A stretch of 64,000 nucleotides of DNA from positions 248,001-312,000 of the forward strand of contig CAMLGZ010000001.1 in the NCBI GenBank assembly GCA_946479745.1, read 5' to 3'. How positions within the stretch are numbered: position 1 is the stretch's first letter; every line of letters begins with the position of its first letter. This document shows, one piece after another, positions 34,278-45,826 of this stretch. Made by a program: the position numbers and the translations under genes. The stretch is from an uncultured Pseudoxanthomonas sp. (GTDB lineage: Bacteria; Pseudomonadota; Gammaproteobacteria; Xanthomonadales; Xanthomonadaceae). The notes below the pieces were generated by a model. It was given only the letters and a program-made list of their open reading frames with translations. It was not told the origin of the DNA and searched no databases.

Positions 34278-35600
34278 CTACGCCATCCATTCCTCACGGG
34301 CGGCTTCGGGCAGCAGCGCCTCCAGCGGCGCGCCGCCGGCCTGCACCGCCAGACGCTGGGCGTCGGCGAGCGAGAGGTCGACTTGCAGATGCCAGCCGTC
34401 CTCATCGTGGGTTTCGGCGCGCACGGCGCCCAGGGCATGCAGGCGCGAGCGCAGGCGTTCGGAATGCGCGGCCGGCAGGTGCAGCGGGCCCTGGATGCGC
34501 ACCAGCGACAGGCGCTGGACCAGGATTTCTTCCAACAACTCCAGACCCAGCGCGTCGCGCGCGGACAGCCACACGCGTTCGCGGCCTTCGCTGGGCTGGT
34601 CCAGGCGCGGCTGCGCGCCTTCGATCCGATCTATTTTGTTGTAGACCAGCACTTGAGGAATATCGCCGGCGCCGATTTCCTGCAGTACCGAATCGACCTG
34701 GGCGATGCGGTCTTCGCGCAGGGGATCGGCGGCGTCGATGACGTGCAGCAGCAGGTCGGCTTCGCGCGCTTCGGACAGGGTGGAACGGAACGCAGCGACC
34801 AGTTCGTGCGGCAGATCGCGCACGAAACCGACCGTGTCCGACAGCATGACGGCGCCGCCGCGCAGATTGACCCGGCGCACGGTGGGATCGAGCGTGGCGA
34901 ACAGCTTGTCGGCCGCGTAGGCGTCCGATCCGGTCATGGCGTTGAACAGCGTGGATTTGCCGGCATTGGTATAGCCGACCAGGGCCACGCGCGGCATTTC
35001 GCTGCGCACGCGGGCGCGGCGCATCTGGGTCTGCTGCACTTCCACTTTTTCCAGGCGCTTCTGCAATTGGTCGACGCGTTTCTGCAACAGGCGGCGGTCG
35101 GTTTCCAGCTGTGTTTCACCCGGGCCACGCAGGCCGATGGAACCACCGCGCTGGCGCTCAAGGTGGGTCCAGCCACGTACCAAGCGGGTGGCCATGTGCT
35201 GCAGCTGGGCCAGTTCCACCTGCAGCTTGCCTTCGAAGCTGCGGGCGCGCTGGGCGAAGATATCCAGGATCAGCCCGGTGCGGTCCAGCACGCGGCGTTC
35301 CAGGAATTTCTCCAGATTGCGCTCCTGGCCGGGCGACAGGGAGTGGTTGACGAGGATCAGGTCGGCGCCGGTGGCGTCGGCCGCGGCCTTCACCTCATCC
35401 AGCTTGCCGCTACCGATATAGGTCGACGGACTGGGCTTGTCCACGCGCGCAGTGATGACCGCAGCGATGGAAGCGCCAGCGGAGCGGGCCAGGTCGGCGA
35501 ATTCCTCCTGCGCCCCGTCATCGGGCGAACTGCCGCCGGAACCCGAGCGCATAGGCTGTATCAACAGGGCGTGCTCGCCCTTTCTGGATCTTTCGAACAT
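34278..35600 (-). CDS. hflX: Ribosome-associated GTPase HflX
   Basis: 440 residues. N-terminal HflX domain (YIGSGKLDEVKAAADATGADLI, LSPGQERNLEKFL), the SIGLRGPGETQLETDRR motif, a coiled stretch, then a G domain with the P-loop GYTNAGKSTLF, DTVGFVRDLPHELV and NKID. It splits stalled ribosomes in other bacteria. MFERSRKGEHALLIQP is the usual start; the frame continues upstream without features. Downstream of hfq, as is common. Confidence 0.97.
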   Translation of the reverse strand: MFERSRKGEHALLIQPMRSGSGGSSPDDGAQEEFADLARSAGASIAAVITARVDKPSPSTYIGSGKLDEVKAAADATGADLILVNHSLSPGQERNLEKFLERRVLDRTGLILDIFAQRARSFEGKLQVELAQLQHMATRLVRGWTHLERQRGGSIGLRGPGETQLETDRRLLQKRVDQLQKRLEKVEVQQTQMRRARVRSEMPRVALVGYTNAGKSTLFNAMTGSDAYAADKLFATLDPTVRRVNLRGGAVMLSDTVGFVRDLPHELVAAFRSTLSEAREADLLLHVIDAADPLREDRIAQVDSVLQEIGAGDIPQVLVYNKIDRIEGAQPRLDQPSEGRERVWLSARDALGLELLEEILVQRLSLVRIQGPLHLPAAHSERLRSRLHALGAVRAETHDEDGWHLQVDLSLADAQRLAVQAGGAPLEALLPEAAREEWMA

Positions 35601-35639
35601 GGGACAAGTGTGGGGGCTGAGGGGCCGAATACAAAGGGT

Positions 35640-36062
35640 GGAGCGGCTTTTTGCTTCAGATTCGGCCCTTGCTTGCTTTTGGAGCCCCGTGAGGGCCGGC
35701 AAGCGCGGCGGGTAAACCCACAGGGCGACGCACAGGATGTGCGGCGTTTCCGGATGGCACATGGATGTGCCTTCCGGAAATTCCCGTCGCGCTTGCGAAC
35801 CCGCCGCGCTTTTGCGGCGGGCGGACCGTTAGGGCGGCTTTCTTTTGGTTACTTTTCTTTGCCGTTCAAAGAAAAGTGACTCGCGCAAAGCGCGGCTTTC
35901 AACAGCCGAATGGCTGGTCAACGCTTTTGCTTCAAGGCAAGAACTAAAGAGAGCAAAGCAAGATCAAGGGCACCCCTCCTCAATCCTCCCCTGCGCTGCG
36001 CGCAAGGGAGGAGGCAAGAGCAAGATCAAGATGGATCCCAGCTTGCGCTGGGATGACGTCGG
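35640..36062. repeat. Gene-free region of stacked dispersed repeats
   Basis: Between hfq and hflX: a long element (about 35640-35910) with CCGCCGCGCTTTTGCGGCGG and a TTACTTTTCTTTGCCGTTCAAAGAAAAGTGA hairpin, an R4 copy at about 35968-36015, CAAGATCAAG filler and a CATCCCAGC-type palindrome at 36030-36055. No coding potential beyond repeat-derived frames. Confidence 0.65.
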
Positions 36063-36114
36063 GAATTAGAACGACGTCCGGAAGAATCAGATCGCTGGGG
36101 AAACCACAGCAACC

Positions 36115-36393
36115 CTACTCGTTCTCGTCGCCGCCTTCCTCGCCTTCCCCGTCCCCGCCCTGCACATACCCGCCACCCGGTCCCACGCGCACATTACGCG
36201 CCGGCACCACCGTGGAAATGGCGTGCTTGTAGACCATCTGGCTCACAGTATTGCGCAGCAACACCACGAACTGATCGAACGACTCGATGGTGCCCTGCAG
36301 CTTGATGCCGTTGACCAGGTACACCGAAACCGGCACCCGCTCACGACGCAACGCATTCAGGAAAGGATCCTGCAAGGATTGCCCCTTGGACAT
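36115..36393 (-). CDS. hfq: RNA chaperone Hfq
   Basis: 92 residues. Sm1 motif in [23 protein letters not shown] and Sm2 in [12 protein letters not shown] are canonical, and [16 protein letters not shown] is the proximal-face helix. The C-terminal tail is Gly-rich and strongly acidic ([11 protein letters not shown]). Follows miaA as in other gammaproteobacteria. Confidence 0.98.
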   Translation of the reverse strand: MSKGQSLQDPFLNALRRERVPVSVYLVNGIKLQGTIESFDQFVVLLRNTVSQMVYKHAISTVVPARNVRVGPGGGYVQGGDGEGEEGGDENE

Positions 36394-36506
36394 TTCTGAC
36401 TCCCGCCTATTTCAATAGGTGTTGTTTTTATTGGTCCGGGACGGCGCAATGCTCCCCTGCCGTGGCCCGGTAGCCCGATGTTACACAACATCGGGCGCTT
36501 GACCAG

Positions 36507-37475
36507 CTACCCAGTACGCAGATTCGAGGGCAGGAACAGGGCCAGAGCGCCTTCCAGAGCCTGACGGTCGGCCAACGGATCGAACCAGCGCGCGTCCCGT
36601 TCGCCCCGCAGCCAGGTGAGTTGGCGCTTGGCCAGCTGGCGGGTGGCGAAGATCGCGCGGTCGCGGAATTCGGTTTCCGGGAAGGCGCCGTCCAGATATT
36701 CCCAGGCCTGCCGGTAGCCGACCGCGCGGATCGCCGGCAGGTCCAGCGGCTTGTCGATCGCCCGCAATTGCGGCAGATCGCGCAAGCGATGGACCTCTTC
36801 CATGAAGTCGGCTTCCAGCATCGCATCGAAACGCGACTCGATGCGCTGATGAAGCACGGCGCGGTCGCGCGGCGCCAGCACCAGTTTGAGCACCCGGAAC
36901 GGCAGGCGCTCGCGCGCGGACATCGCCTGCCATTGGCTGATGGGTCTGCCGCTGAGGCGGAACACTTCCAGCGCGCGCTGGATGCGTTGCGGATCGGTGG
37001 CTTTGATCTTCGCCGCGGCGCGGGGATCGATCCCGGCCAGTTCGGCATGCAGCGCCGGCCAGCCTTTTTTGGCTGCTTCGCTGGCGATGATTGCGCGGAC
37101 CACGGGATCCGCTTCGGGCATCGGCGCCAGCCCTTCCAGCAATGCCTGGAAGTACAGCCCGGTGCCGCCGGCCAGGATCGGGATCCTGCCGCGCGCTGCG
37201 ATCGCATCGAGCGCGATGCGCGCATCGGCCGCGAACTCCGCCGCCGAATACGGCTGCCACGGTTCGCGCACATCGATCAGGTGATGCGGCACGGCCGCGA
37301 GCATGGCTGCATCGGGCTTGGCCGCGCCTATATCCAGGCCGCGGTAGACCAGGGCCGAATCGACGCTGAGTATTTCACCCTGCAGACGCTGCGCCCATTC
37401 CATCGCCAACGCGGTCTTGCCCGAGGCGGTGGGGCCCATCAGGGCGATGGCGATCGGCCGCCGATCGGCCACCAT
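36507..37475 (-). CDS. miaA: tRNA dimethylallyltransferase
   Basis: 322 residues, adds the dimethylallyl group to A37 of tRNAs reading UNN codons. P-loop GPTASGKT (14-21), then [17 protein letters not shown] and [14 protein letters not shown]. The C-terminal [14 protein letters not shown] matches the family. Start codon overlaps the folP stop by one base (TGATG). In the folP-miaA-hfq-hflX order. Confidence 0.97.
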   Translation of the reverse strand: MVADRRPIAIALMGPTASGKTALAMEWAQRLQGEILSVDSALVYRGLDIGAAKPDAAMLAAVPHHLIDVREPWQPYSAAEFAADARIALDAIAARGRIPILAGGTGLYFQALLEGLAPMPEADPVVRAIIASEAAKKGWPALHAELAGIDPRAAAKIKATDPQRIQRALEVFRLSGRPISQWQAMSARERLPFRVLKLVLAPRDRAVLHQRIESRFDAMLEADFMEEVHRLRDLPQLRAIDKPLDLPAIRAVGYRQAWEYLDGAFPETEFRDRAIFATRQLAKRQLTWLRGERDARWFDPLADRQALEGALALFLPSNLRTG

Positions 37476-38374
37476 CAATCGTCGTCCGGCCAGCGGATAC
37501 CCGGCGCCTGCGTTTTGCCGCGAGGCATGGGAACAGCCTTCACGGCATTCCACACTTTCAGCGCATCCACGCTGGCTGCGACATCGTGCACGCGCAGCAG
37601 CAACGCGCCGCGCTGCGCGGCGATGAGATGGGCGGCCACCGAAGCGAAGACGCGATCATGCGCGGCATCGCGGCCGGTGATTTCGCCCAGAGTGCGTTTG
37701 CGCGACAGGCCGGCGAGCACAGGCACGCCCAGCTCGACGAAACGCTCCAGTTGCGCGAGCAGCGACAGATTGTGCCGGGTGTTCTTGCCGAAACCGAAAC
37801 CAGGATCGACGACCAGATTTTTCTTGGCGATCCCCGACATTTCCGCAGCGAAGATACGTTCGGTCAGGAAGCGGTGCACGTCGCCCACCACATCATCGTA
37901 ATCCGGCGCCTGCTGCATCGAACGCGGCTCGCCCTGCATGTGCATCAGCACCACCGGCACGCCCAGCGCCGCGGCCGCTTCCAGTGCGCCTTCGCGGCGC
38001 AAGGCGTAGACGTCGTTGATCATGCCCGCACCCGCAGCGACCGCAGCCCGCATCACTTCCGGCTTGGAAGTATCGATGCTGATCGGCACCGAAGTCCGCT
38101 TGGCCAACTGCTCGATCACCGGAATCACCCGCCGCAATTCTTCTTCGGCAGGCACTTCCTCCGCGCCGGGGCGTGTGGACTCGCCGCCGATATCGAGCAA
38201 GTCGGCGCCCTCTTCCGCCAGTTTCAACGCGTGCGCCACCGCCGTTTCCGTCGTGTCGTGCGCGCCGCCGTCGGAAAAGGAGTCCGGGGTGACGTTGACG
38301 ATGCCCATCACTTGCGGGCGATCCAGCTTGAGGATGCGGCCGGCGCAGTCGAGTTGGGGAGTGATGTCGAACAT
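37475..38374 (-). CDS. folP: Dihydropteroate synthase
   Basis: 299 residues, condenses p-aminobenzoate with 6-hydroxymethyldihydropterin diphosphate in folate synthesis. Signatures [15 protein letters not shown] and [14 protein letters not shown], then SIDTSKPEV and [22 protein letters not shown] is the likely start; the frame upstream runs into a repeat. Confidence 0.97.
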   Translation of the reverse strand: MFDITPQLDCAGRILKLDRPQVMGIVNVTPDSFSDGGAHDTTETAVAHALKLAEEGADLLDIGGESTRPGAEEVPAEEELRRVIPVIEQLAKRTSVPISIDTSKPEVMRAAVAAGAGMINDVYALRREGALEAAAALGVPVVLMHMQGEPRSMQQAPDYDDVVGDVHRFLTERIFAAEMSGIAKKNLVVDPGFGFGKNTRHNLSLLAQLERFVELGVPVLAGLSRKRTLGEITGRDAAHDRVFASVAAHLIAAQRGALLLRVHDVAASVDALKVWNAVKAVPMPRGKTQAPGIRWPDDD

Positions 38375-38379
38375 AAGCT

Positions 38380-38550
38380 CCTTCCCTTCTCCCGTCGGGA
38401 GAAGGTGGCCCGCAGGGCCGGATGAGGGTACGGCAAAGTGATATACGACCACTTTGCGGGTGGCGACAACAAGCGTCGTAGGTCGGGGCTACGCCGCCGA
38501 CGCTCTTGCTGACGGATCAGAGCATATCGGGGATGTAACCCCGACCTATG
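38380..38550. repeat. R4 variant and inverted R2 pair upstream of folP
   Basis: CCTTCTCCCGTCGGGAGAAGG at 38388-38408 followed by GGATGAGGGTACGGC, then R2 copies at 38476-38504 and, inverted, 38525-38549. Confidence 0.7.
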
Positions 38551-38554
38551 GACC

Positions 38555-38728
38555 TCATTTTTTTCCTGATATTGCGCCCATGGCGATGCCCAAGGCCAGC
38601 CCGATGCCGATACCCATCGCCAGGTTGTCCATCGCCATGCCGATCGCCACGCCCAGGGCGACCCCGATGGCGATGCCTACGCCGACGCGTGAGTTGGGTC
38701 CGGAGGGGCTGGGAGTGGGATCGTTCAT
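38555..38728 (-). CDS. Small glycine-zipper membrane protein
   Basis: 57 residues from the ATG at 38728, preceded by AGGAG. Short Pro/Ser head (MNDPTPSPSGPNSR), then one long hydrophobic Gly-rich helix pair (VGVGIAIGVALGVAIGMAM, MGIGIGLALGIAMGAIS) of the glycine-zipper kind and a GKK end. Likely inserts in membranes; function unknown. Too small for confident family naming. Confidence 0.65.
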   Translation of the reverse strand: MNDPTPSPSGPNSRVGVGIAIGVALGVAIGMAMDNLAMGIGIGLALGIAMGAISGKK

Positions 38729-38748
38729 TCGAAACTCCTCGCGTGCTA

Positions 38749-38779
38749 ACAAAAAAGCCAGAGCGGACTCTGGCCTTTC
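38749..38779 (-). terminator. Terminator downstream of the 141-aa gene
   Basis: GCCAGAG/CTCTGGC stem with CGGA loop; on the minus strand followed by TTTTTT. Confidence 0.75.
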
Positions 38780-38861
38780 CAGTGGAGCATGACAAGAGGC
38801 GTCCGGCGCAGGTAACAGCTTCATGCCAGACATGCTTTGCTCCACCAGGTATTTTTTGCAT

Positions 38862-39287
38862 CTAGAGTTTTTTCGTCACGCCGTCCAGATAAGCTTTCCG
38901 CTCTTCGTTGAATCGGAGCAAACACCGGAAGAAGACCTGCCCGGCCCCTGAAGCCACAACGCCGGTATAACCGACTTCGAAATTGCACTGGCGTTCGCTG
39001 AATTTCCCGAACCGCCTGGCAGCATCGCGCATCGAGGAAGCGGCTTGCTCGTGGTGCGCCCCAGTGATCGTGTGGTCCTGTTCCCTTTTACGCGATTGCG
39101 CCACGATCCGATCCTCCAGACGGCGGATTTCCAAGTTGCTGTCGTAGTAGAGACGACGCAGGCAATCCATCGATCCGGCGCCAGAGTAGGCCACAATGCA
39201 CTCCTCAGCGTCGGCGAGGTAGTCGCGACCAAAGGCGAGAGCGGGAATGACCAGAAAGAAGAGCGGCACCAGCCGAACCAGGCGCAT
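38862..39287 (-). CDS. Secreted hypothetical protein, Cys-containing
   Basis: 141 residues. Signal peptide (MRLVRLVPLFFLVIPALAFG), then AEECIVAYSGAGSMDCLRRLYYDSNL, loosely like the LprI/DUF1311 pattern of a Cys-spaced helix, and a charged helical region. Remaining Cys residues (QCNFEV, FFRCLL) could pair. The ATG at 39287 follows AAGGATG. Monocistronic, downstream of ftsH. Function unknown. Confidence 0.6.
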   Translation of the reverse strand: MRLVRLVPLFFLVIPALAFGRDYLADAEECIVAYSGAGSMDCLRRLYYDSNLEIRRLEDRIVAQSRKREQDHTITGAHHEQAASSMRDAARRFGKFSERQCNFEVGYTGVVASGAGQVFFRCLLRFNEERKAYLDGVTKKL

Positions 39288-39424
39288 GCGGGTGCATCCT
39301 TGGGAAAGCCGCATTCTATCTATCCGGCCGATCCGCAAGCCAGGCGCCTCTTCCCTCGTGGGGGAGAAGCCGACGGAATCGATCCATCCATCGAACAAGA
39401 CATCGGCTGCAGCAAAAAAGGCCT

Positions 39425-39454
39425 AAAAAAAAGGCCAGGTAAAACCTGGCCTTT
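39425..39454 (-). terminator. Terminator of ftsH
   Basis: AAGGCCAGG/CCTGGCCTT stem with a TAAAA loop, followed on the minus strand by eight T; about 30 bp past the ftsH stop. Confidence 0.85.
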
Positions 39455-39485
39455 CTCGCGAGCTTCGAACACTTCGTCCGTCGGA

Positions 39486-41399
<1,914 letters not shown>

Positions 41400-41455
41400 C
41401 CTCATTGACTCCGGTGTTTCCTAGTAATTCGATTGGAAGACTACAACTAACCGCT

Positions 41456-42088
41456 TCATTTCATGTGCAGAAGCTTGCCCTGCCCCAACGCATAGACTTC
41501 CGGGGAGCGCTTGCGCGAGGCATCCGGCTTGCGGATGACCACCTTCTCATAACGCCGCCGCAATTCGCGCACGTAGTCATCGAAACCCGTGCCCTGGAAC
41601 AGCTTGATCAGGAAAGCACCGCCGGGTTTCAAATGGCCGTCGGCGAAATCCATCGCCAGCTCGGCCAGATGCATCATGCGCGGCTGGTCGACCGCGTCCA
41701 CACCACTCTTATTGGGGGCCATATCCGACAGCACAAGGTCCACGGATTGCCCGTTCAACATGGCTTCCAGCTGCGATAAGACGTCATCTTCCCTGAAATC
41801 CCCATGAAGAAAGTCCACCCCGGCCAGGCTGGGCATCTCCAGGATGTCCATCGCCACCACCCGGCCGCTGCCGCCCAGCGCCTTGCGCACGAACTGCGAC
41901 CAGCCGCCTGGGGCCGCGCCCAGATCCACCACCACCATGCCCGGCTTGAGCAGACGGTCGCGCTCGATCAGCTCTTCCAGCTTGTAGGCTGCACGCGAAC
42001 GCAGACCCTCGGCCTGCGCCTTCTTCACATAAGGGTCGGCGAAGTGCTCTTTGAGCCAGCGTTGGCTGCTTTTGCTGCGGGTGGCCAT
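41456..42088 (-). CDS. rlmE: 23S rRNA (uridine-2'-O-)-methyltransferase RlmE
   Basis: 210 residues of the FtsJ/RrmJ family, which methylates U2552 of 23S rRNA. SAM-binding VVDLGAAPGGWSQFV; catalytic residues appear in DMAPNKSGVDAVDQ and FLIKLFQG. The start is MATRSKSSQRWLKEHF at 42088. Upstream of ftsH and divergent from yhbY, the classical arrangement. Confidence 0.97.
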   Translation of the reverse strand: MATRSKSSQRWLKEHFADPYVKKAQAEGLRSRAAYKLEELIERDRLLKPGMVVVDLGAAPGGWSQFVRKALGGSGRVVAMDILEMPSLAGVDFLHGDFREDDVLSQLEAMLNGQSVDLVLSDMAPNKSGVDAVDQPRMMHLAELAMDFADGHLKPGGAFLIKLFQGTGFDDYVRELRRRYEKVVIRKPDASRKRSPEVYALGQGKLLHMK

Positions 42089-42190
42089 GGGCGCGTAGGT
42101 CCCCCGGCACGCGCGCTGGCGGCTGGAGAAACGGGTTCGGTGGGGCGGCCATGATACCCTGAACCCCCTCAAGACCCCGTACCGCAGCGC

Positions 42191-42496
42191 ATGTCTACAG
42201 CTTTGACCTCCAGCCAGTCGCGCTTCCTGCGCGGCCATGCCCACGACCTGAAGGCCCTGCTGCAGATCGGCGCCAAAGGGCTTACCCCAGCCTTCCTGGC
42301 CGAACTGGACGCGGTGCTGGAACAGCACGAGCTGGTCAAGGTGAAGATCGGCGCCGAAGACCGGGAAACGCGGGACGCCATGATCGGAGAAATCGTGGAG
42401 AAGTCCGGCGCCGGTCTGGTGCAGCGCATCGGTCATGTGGCGGTGCTGTACAGGCCCAGCAAGGACCATCGCCAGATTGTTCTGCCGCGGAAGTAA
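42191..42496 (+). CDS. yhbY: CRM-domain ribosome assembly RNA-binding protein YhbY
   Basis: 101 residues of one CRM domain: RFLRGHAHDLKALLQIGAKG (with the GxxG-type loop), then ELDAVLEQHELVKVKIG and VQRIGHVAVLYRPS. Binds pre-50S particles. Divergent from rlmE with 102 bp between start codons. Confidence 0.95.
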   Translation: MSTALTSSQSRFLRGHAHDLKALLQIGAKGLTPAFLAELDAVLEQHELVKVKIGAEDRETRDAMIGEIVEKSGAGLVQRIGHVAVLYRPSKDHRQIVLPRK

Positions 42497-42541
42497 GGGA
42501 AGGTCCTGCCGCTTGGTTCGGCCACTCGCGAATACCCGAAC

Positions 42542-42916
42542 ATGCAACTGAATCACGAACGTCCCGACTACGCCTACGCCCTGCGCGCCGCTGACGGCCG
42601 CAGCGCCAAGATCAACGACCGGGTACTGGAAGCCAGCTTCATCCTGGCGCCGAACGAACTGGTCGAAGACTGGAGCGTCCGCGACGCGGCCGCACTGCTG
42701 CCCGAAGACCTCGCGCCCCTGCTGGCGCTCAATCCCGAGCTGGTGGTGCTGGGAACCGGCGAACGCCAGATCTTCCCGTCCGCAGCGGTCATGGCCGCCT
42801 GCCTGACCCGGGGCATCGGCATTGAGGTCATGACCAATCCTGCCGCCGCGCGCACGTTCAATGTGCTCGCGGGCGAAGGCAGGCGCGTGGTCGCCGGGTT
42901 CCTGCTGACGCCGTGA
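42542..42916 (+). CDS. Mth938-like (DUF498) domain protein
   Basis: 124 residues: LNPELVVLGTGERQIFPSAA and RGIGIEVMTNPAAARTFNVL are typical of the Mth938/NDUFAF3-like fold. Cytosolic and of unknown reaction in bacteria. It lies 45 bp after yhbY and may share its transcript. Confidence 0.88.
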   Translation: MQLNHERPDYAYALRAADGRSAKINDRVLEASFILAPNELVEDWSVRDAAALLPEDLAPLLALNPELVVLGTGERQIFPSAAVMAACLTRGIGIEVMTNPAAARTFNVLAGEGRRVVAGFLLTP

Positions 42917-42941
42917 TTGAGGTCCGTTGGCGGGCGCGGCT

Positions 42942-43541
42942 ATGAGGCGACTGCCGACTCTGCTGTTGCTGGTGCCGTTGCTATCGGTAGGCTGTGCCGA
43001 ATCGCCGCCGCCGGACCGCTACCTGCAATGGTCGACTACTCCCCAAGCGGCCAGTGTCGCCCAATACCAGCATTTCCTGGACAGCAAAGGCTTGGGCGAA
43101 GCGGCCCCGATGCGCTCACTGCTGCGCAGCGCACGACCCTGGCGCAAATGCAAAGCCAGTGAGTTCGCAGTCCCGCCGCAAGCGCTGTGGCCCAATCTGC
43201 TGCCTACCCTGCGTGTACTTGAAGAGCTGGGGTCTGCAGGACTGGTGGATTCCAACCGAGTGGCTTCGGGCTACCGGGATGCCGCGCTCAATCGATGTGC
43301 CGGCGGCGCTGTACGCAGTCGGCACGTGCAGAACAACGCGCTTGACTTCGACCTGCCTGCCTCGCCCGCCAACGTGGCCCGCCTATGCGAGTACTGGCGT
43401 AGCAAAGGGCCCGCATTGAAACTGGGGCTCGGTTTCTACACGGACACAAAAATTCACCTGGACACCTCTGGTTTTCGGACTTGGGGCAGCGACCACAGCC
43501 GGCGCACTTCGCTGTGCAAGTCGCGGGGCGGAGGTTCTTAG
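42942..43541 (+). CDS. M15-type D-Ala-D-Ala carboxypeptidase-like lipoprotein
   Basis: 199 residues. Lipobox LLSVGC (Cys18) for lipid anchoring. The M15/LAS-type zinc site is visible as His128 and Asp135 in SRHVQNNALDFDL and His172 in IHLDTSG, with a fold like VanY/YcbK enzymes that trim peptidoglycan peptides. The ATG at 42942 gives a normal signal peptide; a TTG at 42927 is possible. Confidence 0.8.
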   Translation: MRRLPTLLLLVPLLSVGCAESPPPDRYLQWSTTPQAASVAQYQHFLDSKGLGEAAPMRSLLRSARPWRKCKASEFAVPPQALWPNLLPTLRVLEELGSAGLVDSNRVASGYRDAALNRCAGGAVRSRHVQNNALDFDLPASPANVARLCEYWRSKGPALKLGLGFYTDTKIHLDTSGFRTWGSDHSRRTSLCKSRGGGS

Positions 43542-43562
43542 AGTCGCTGTGTGGGCTACCGT

Positions 43563-43684
43563 AAAGAGCAGCCGAGCAAGCTCGGCTCTACCGGGGTCTA
43601 ACGTAGGTCGGGGCTACGCCCCCGACGCCTTGGCCATTGCTTCCGATCTACCACGTCCGTCGGCCATGCAAGGCCGACCTACGA
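43563..43684. repeat. R1 half-element and R2 pair upstream of nlpD end
   Basis: GAGCAGCCGAGCAAGCTCGGCTCTAC at about 43565-43591, then R2 GTAGGTCGGGGCTACGCCCCCGACGCC at 43603 and GGCCGACCTAC at 43674-43684. Confidence 0.75.
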
Positions 43685-43698
43685 GCTGGGCAGAGCAG

Positions 43699-44493
43699 TC
43701 AGCGCTTGGGCAGGTACTGCAGCGGATCCACCGGCTTGCCGTTGTAGCGGATCTCGAAATGCAGCATGTCGCGCGAGGCGCCGCTGCGGCCCATCTCCGC
43801 AATCTGCTGGCCGGCCTTCACGTTCTGGCCTTCGTTGACCAGCCGCTTGCGGTTGTGGCCGTAAGCGGACAGCCAGGACTCGCTGTGCTTGATGATGATC
43901 AGTTCGCCATAACCCACCAGGCCGCCGCCCGAATACACCACCACCCCGTCGCTGGCCGCACGCACCGCCTGGCCGTTGGCGCCGGCGATATCGACGCCCT
44001 GCTTGGTGGCATCGCCGGTGGTGAAGCGCCCGATGACCACGCCTTCGGCCGGCCAGCGCCAATTGAAGCCGCTGCTGGCCGGTCCCGGCGCCGGCTTGAC
44101 CGCTGGCACGGGCGGCTTGGGGACGGCGGGACTGACGACCGCGGCCGGCGGACGCGCGCCACTGCCTGCGGTGGTCCGGCTGGGCGGATACAGCTTGAGG
44201 CTCTGTCCCGGGTAGATGGTGTAAGGCGAACCGATGTTGTTCCAGGCCGCCAGATCCCGATAGTCGATGTCGTTGCGGAAGGCGACGCCGAACAGCGTGT
44301 CGCCGCTCTGCACGCGCACGGTCGCCCCGTATTTGGGTTTGGAAACGATGCGTTGCGAAAGACGGGGGGAAGAAGACGAGGTTTCGCGCACGACGGTGCT
44401 GCTGCAAGCCGCCAGCAAAACAGCTGCGGCCATCAAAGCCAATGTCTTATGCGTCTTCCATCGGTCTTTATTGCTCATGCTTTTATCGGCCAT
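43699..44493 (-). CDS. nlpD: Murein hydrolase activator NlpD (LysM, degenerate M23)
   Basis: 264 residues: lipoprotein signal (LMAAAVLLAACSS), LysM domain (VRVQSGDTLFGVAFRNDID, GSPYTIYPGQSLKLYPPS), a Pro/Ala linker, and an M23/LytM domain (GRFTTGDATKQGVDIAGANG, GELIIIKHSESWLSAYGH, LHFEIRYNGKPVDPLQYL). The first zinc His of M23 enzymes is Gln here (KQGVDIAG), so it is probably a non-catalytic activator of an amidase such as AmiC, as for E. coli NlpD. Sits downstream of pcm and the YqaA gene, in the usual surE-pcm-nlpD neighbourhood. Confidence 0.92.
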   Translation of the reverse strand: MADKSMSNKDRWKTHKTLALMAAAVLLAACSSTVVRETSSSSPRLSQRIVSKPKYGATVRVQSGDTLFGVAFRNDIDYRDLAAWNNIGSPYTIYPGQSLKLYPPSRTTAGSGARPPAAVVSPAVPKPPVPAVKPAPGPASSGFNWRWPAEGVVIGRFTTGDATKQGVDIAGANGQAVRAASDGVVVYSGGGLVGYGELIIIKHSESWLSAYGHNRKRLVNEGQNVKAGQQIAEMGRSGASRDMLHFEIRYNGKPVDPLQYLPKR

Positions 44494-44524
44494 GTTCTAT
44501 TCGTCGTTCCGTCGTCGTTCCGCC

Positions 44525-45139
44525 TCACCCGCCGTTCGCCTTCCACACCAACCAGCCGATCAACGCCACCAGCAACACGGTGGAGACCCAGCCTACCGGC
44601 TCGATCCAACGATGCAGCGCGGCTTCAGCGCGCGCGCCGCCGAGTCTGATTGCACCGGCAACCAGGTACAGGCGCTTTCCGCGGCCGACCAGCATGCTGG
44701 CAAGGAACGGTAACAGCGGCACGCCGACAATGCCTGAGGCCCACGTGAATATCTTCAGCGGGATCGGCGTGAATCCGGCAAGCACCAACAACCAGAACGC
44801 CTTCCACGGCGACTCCGCCACCACCTGCCGCAGGTGCGTCACCTGCTCATTGATGCCGGCGCTCCAGCCCAGCCATTCGATCACCGGCTTCAACGCCTCG
44901 AACGCGAAATGGCCCAGCGCGTATCCGACCACCGCACCGGTGAGCGAACCGATCAGGCTCAAGGTGGCGAACCAGAACGCGCGCTTGGGTTGCGCCAGCG
45001 ACATCGGCGCCAGCATGACTTCGGGCGGAACAGGAAAGATGATGGCTTCGATGAAGCTTAACCCGGCAAGCAACCGGGGCGCATGCCGGTGTTGCGCCCA
45101 CTGGATGGCGCGCGCGTACAGCGGCCCGAAGATCTTCAT
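44525..45139 (-). CDS. YqaA/DedA-family membrane protein
   Basis: 204 residues, about four to five hydrophobic segments with the DedA/SNARE-associated pattern: LSFIEAIIFPVPPEVMLAPM, IGSLTGAVVGYALGHFAFE, LLVLAGFTPIPLKIFTWASG and a C-terminal VSTVLLVALIGWLVW. Family members are implicated in membrane lipid scrambling or proton-dependent resistance; role here inferred. The start is 4 bp after the pcm stop. Confidence 0.88.
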   Translation of the reverse strand: MKIFGPLYARAIQWAQHRHAPRLLAGLSFIEAIIFPVPPEVMLAPMSLAQPKRAFWFATLSLIGSLTGAVVGYALGHFAFEALKPVIEWLGWSAGINEQVTHLRQVVAESPWKAFWLLVLAGFTPIPLKIFTWASGIVGVPLLPFLASMLVGRGKRLYLVAGAIRLGGARAEAALHRWIEPVGWVSTVLLVALIGWLVWKANGG

Positions 45140-45143
45140 GCGT

Positions 45144-45794
45144 TCAATCCAATGTCCCCGACAGCAGCGGAACGAACACCACCGGCGCCAGCACCTCTTC
45201 GTCCACGCCGCCGTCTTCGCGCTTGGTCAGCTTGATGAGCGATTGCGAAGAAGCGCCGCCCACCGGAGCGACCAGATGCCCGCCGACCGCGAGCTGAGCG
45301 ACCAATGCATTCACCAGCGCAGGTGCGGCGGCGGTGACGATGATAGCGTCGTAAGGCGCGTGTTCGGCCCAGCCGATGCGTCCGTCGTCGTGCTTGCTAC
45401 GCACATTCATGCCCAATTGGCGCAGCCGCTTGCGCGCCTGCCGCAGCAGATCGCCGATGCGTTCCACCGTGTATACCTCCAGACCCAACGCGGCCAGGAT
45501 GGCGGCCTGGTAGCCGGAACCGGTGCCGATCTCCAGCACTTTCTTCGGCGATGCATTCAGCAGCAGCGCCTCGGTCATGCGCGCCACCACCCAAGGCTGG
45601 GAAATGGTCTGGCTATGGCCGATGGGCAAGGCGGTATCTTCGTAGGCGCGGGTCGCCAAGGCTTCATCGACGAATAGATGGCGCGGCACGGTACGCACCG
45701 CATTGAGCACGTTCTCGTCGCGGATGCCCGCGCTGTTATCGGTCCCTGCGCGCAGACGCTCCACCAAGCGGTCGCGAACGCGCTGTGAAGTCAT
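45144..45794 (-). CDS. pcm: Protein-L-isoaspartate O-methyltransferase
   Basis: 216 residues repairing isoaspartyl residues in aged proteins. SAM motif [16 protein letters not shown], with [38 protein letters not shown] before it, typical for Pcm. The ATG at 45794 ([14 protein letters not shown]) is preferred over upstream codons that run into surE. Follows surE by 32 bp. Confidence 0.95.
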   Translation of the reverse strand: MTSQRVRDRLVERLRAGTDNSAGIRDENVLNAVRTVPRHLFVDEALATRAYEDTALPIGHSQTISQPWVVARMTEALLLNASPKKVLEIGTGSGYQAAILAALGLEVYTVERIGDLLRQARKRLRQLGMNVRSKHDDGRIGWAEHAPYDAIIVTAAAPALVNALVAQLAVGGHLVAPVGGASSQSLIKLTKREDGGVDEEVLAPVVFVPLLSGTLD

Positions 45795-45826
45795 GCCCTG
45801 GCCCACGGCCTCGCGCAGCCGTGGGG

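Noticed and set aside
35845..36069. Small frame with VTFLCRSKKSDSRKARLSTA
   Set aside because: It is the translation of a dispersed repeat and is not a gene.
42089..42556. N-terminal extension of the rlmE frame across yhbY
   Set aside because: It overlaps the whole yhbY gene on the other strand and lacks similarity to RlmE; the family start is at 42088.
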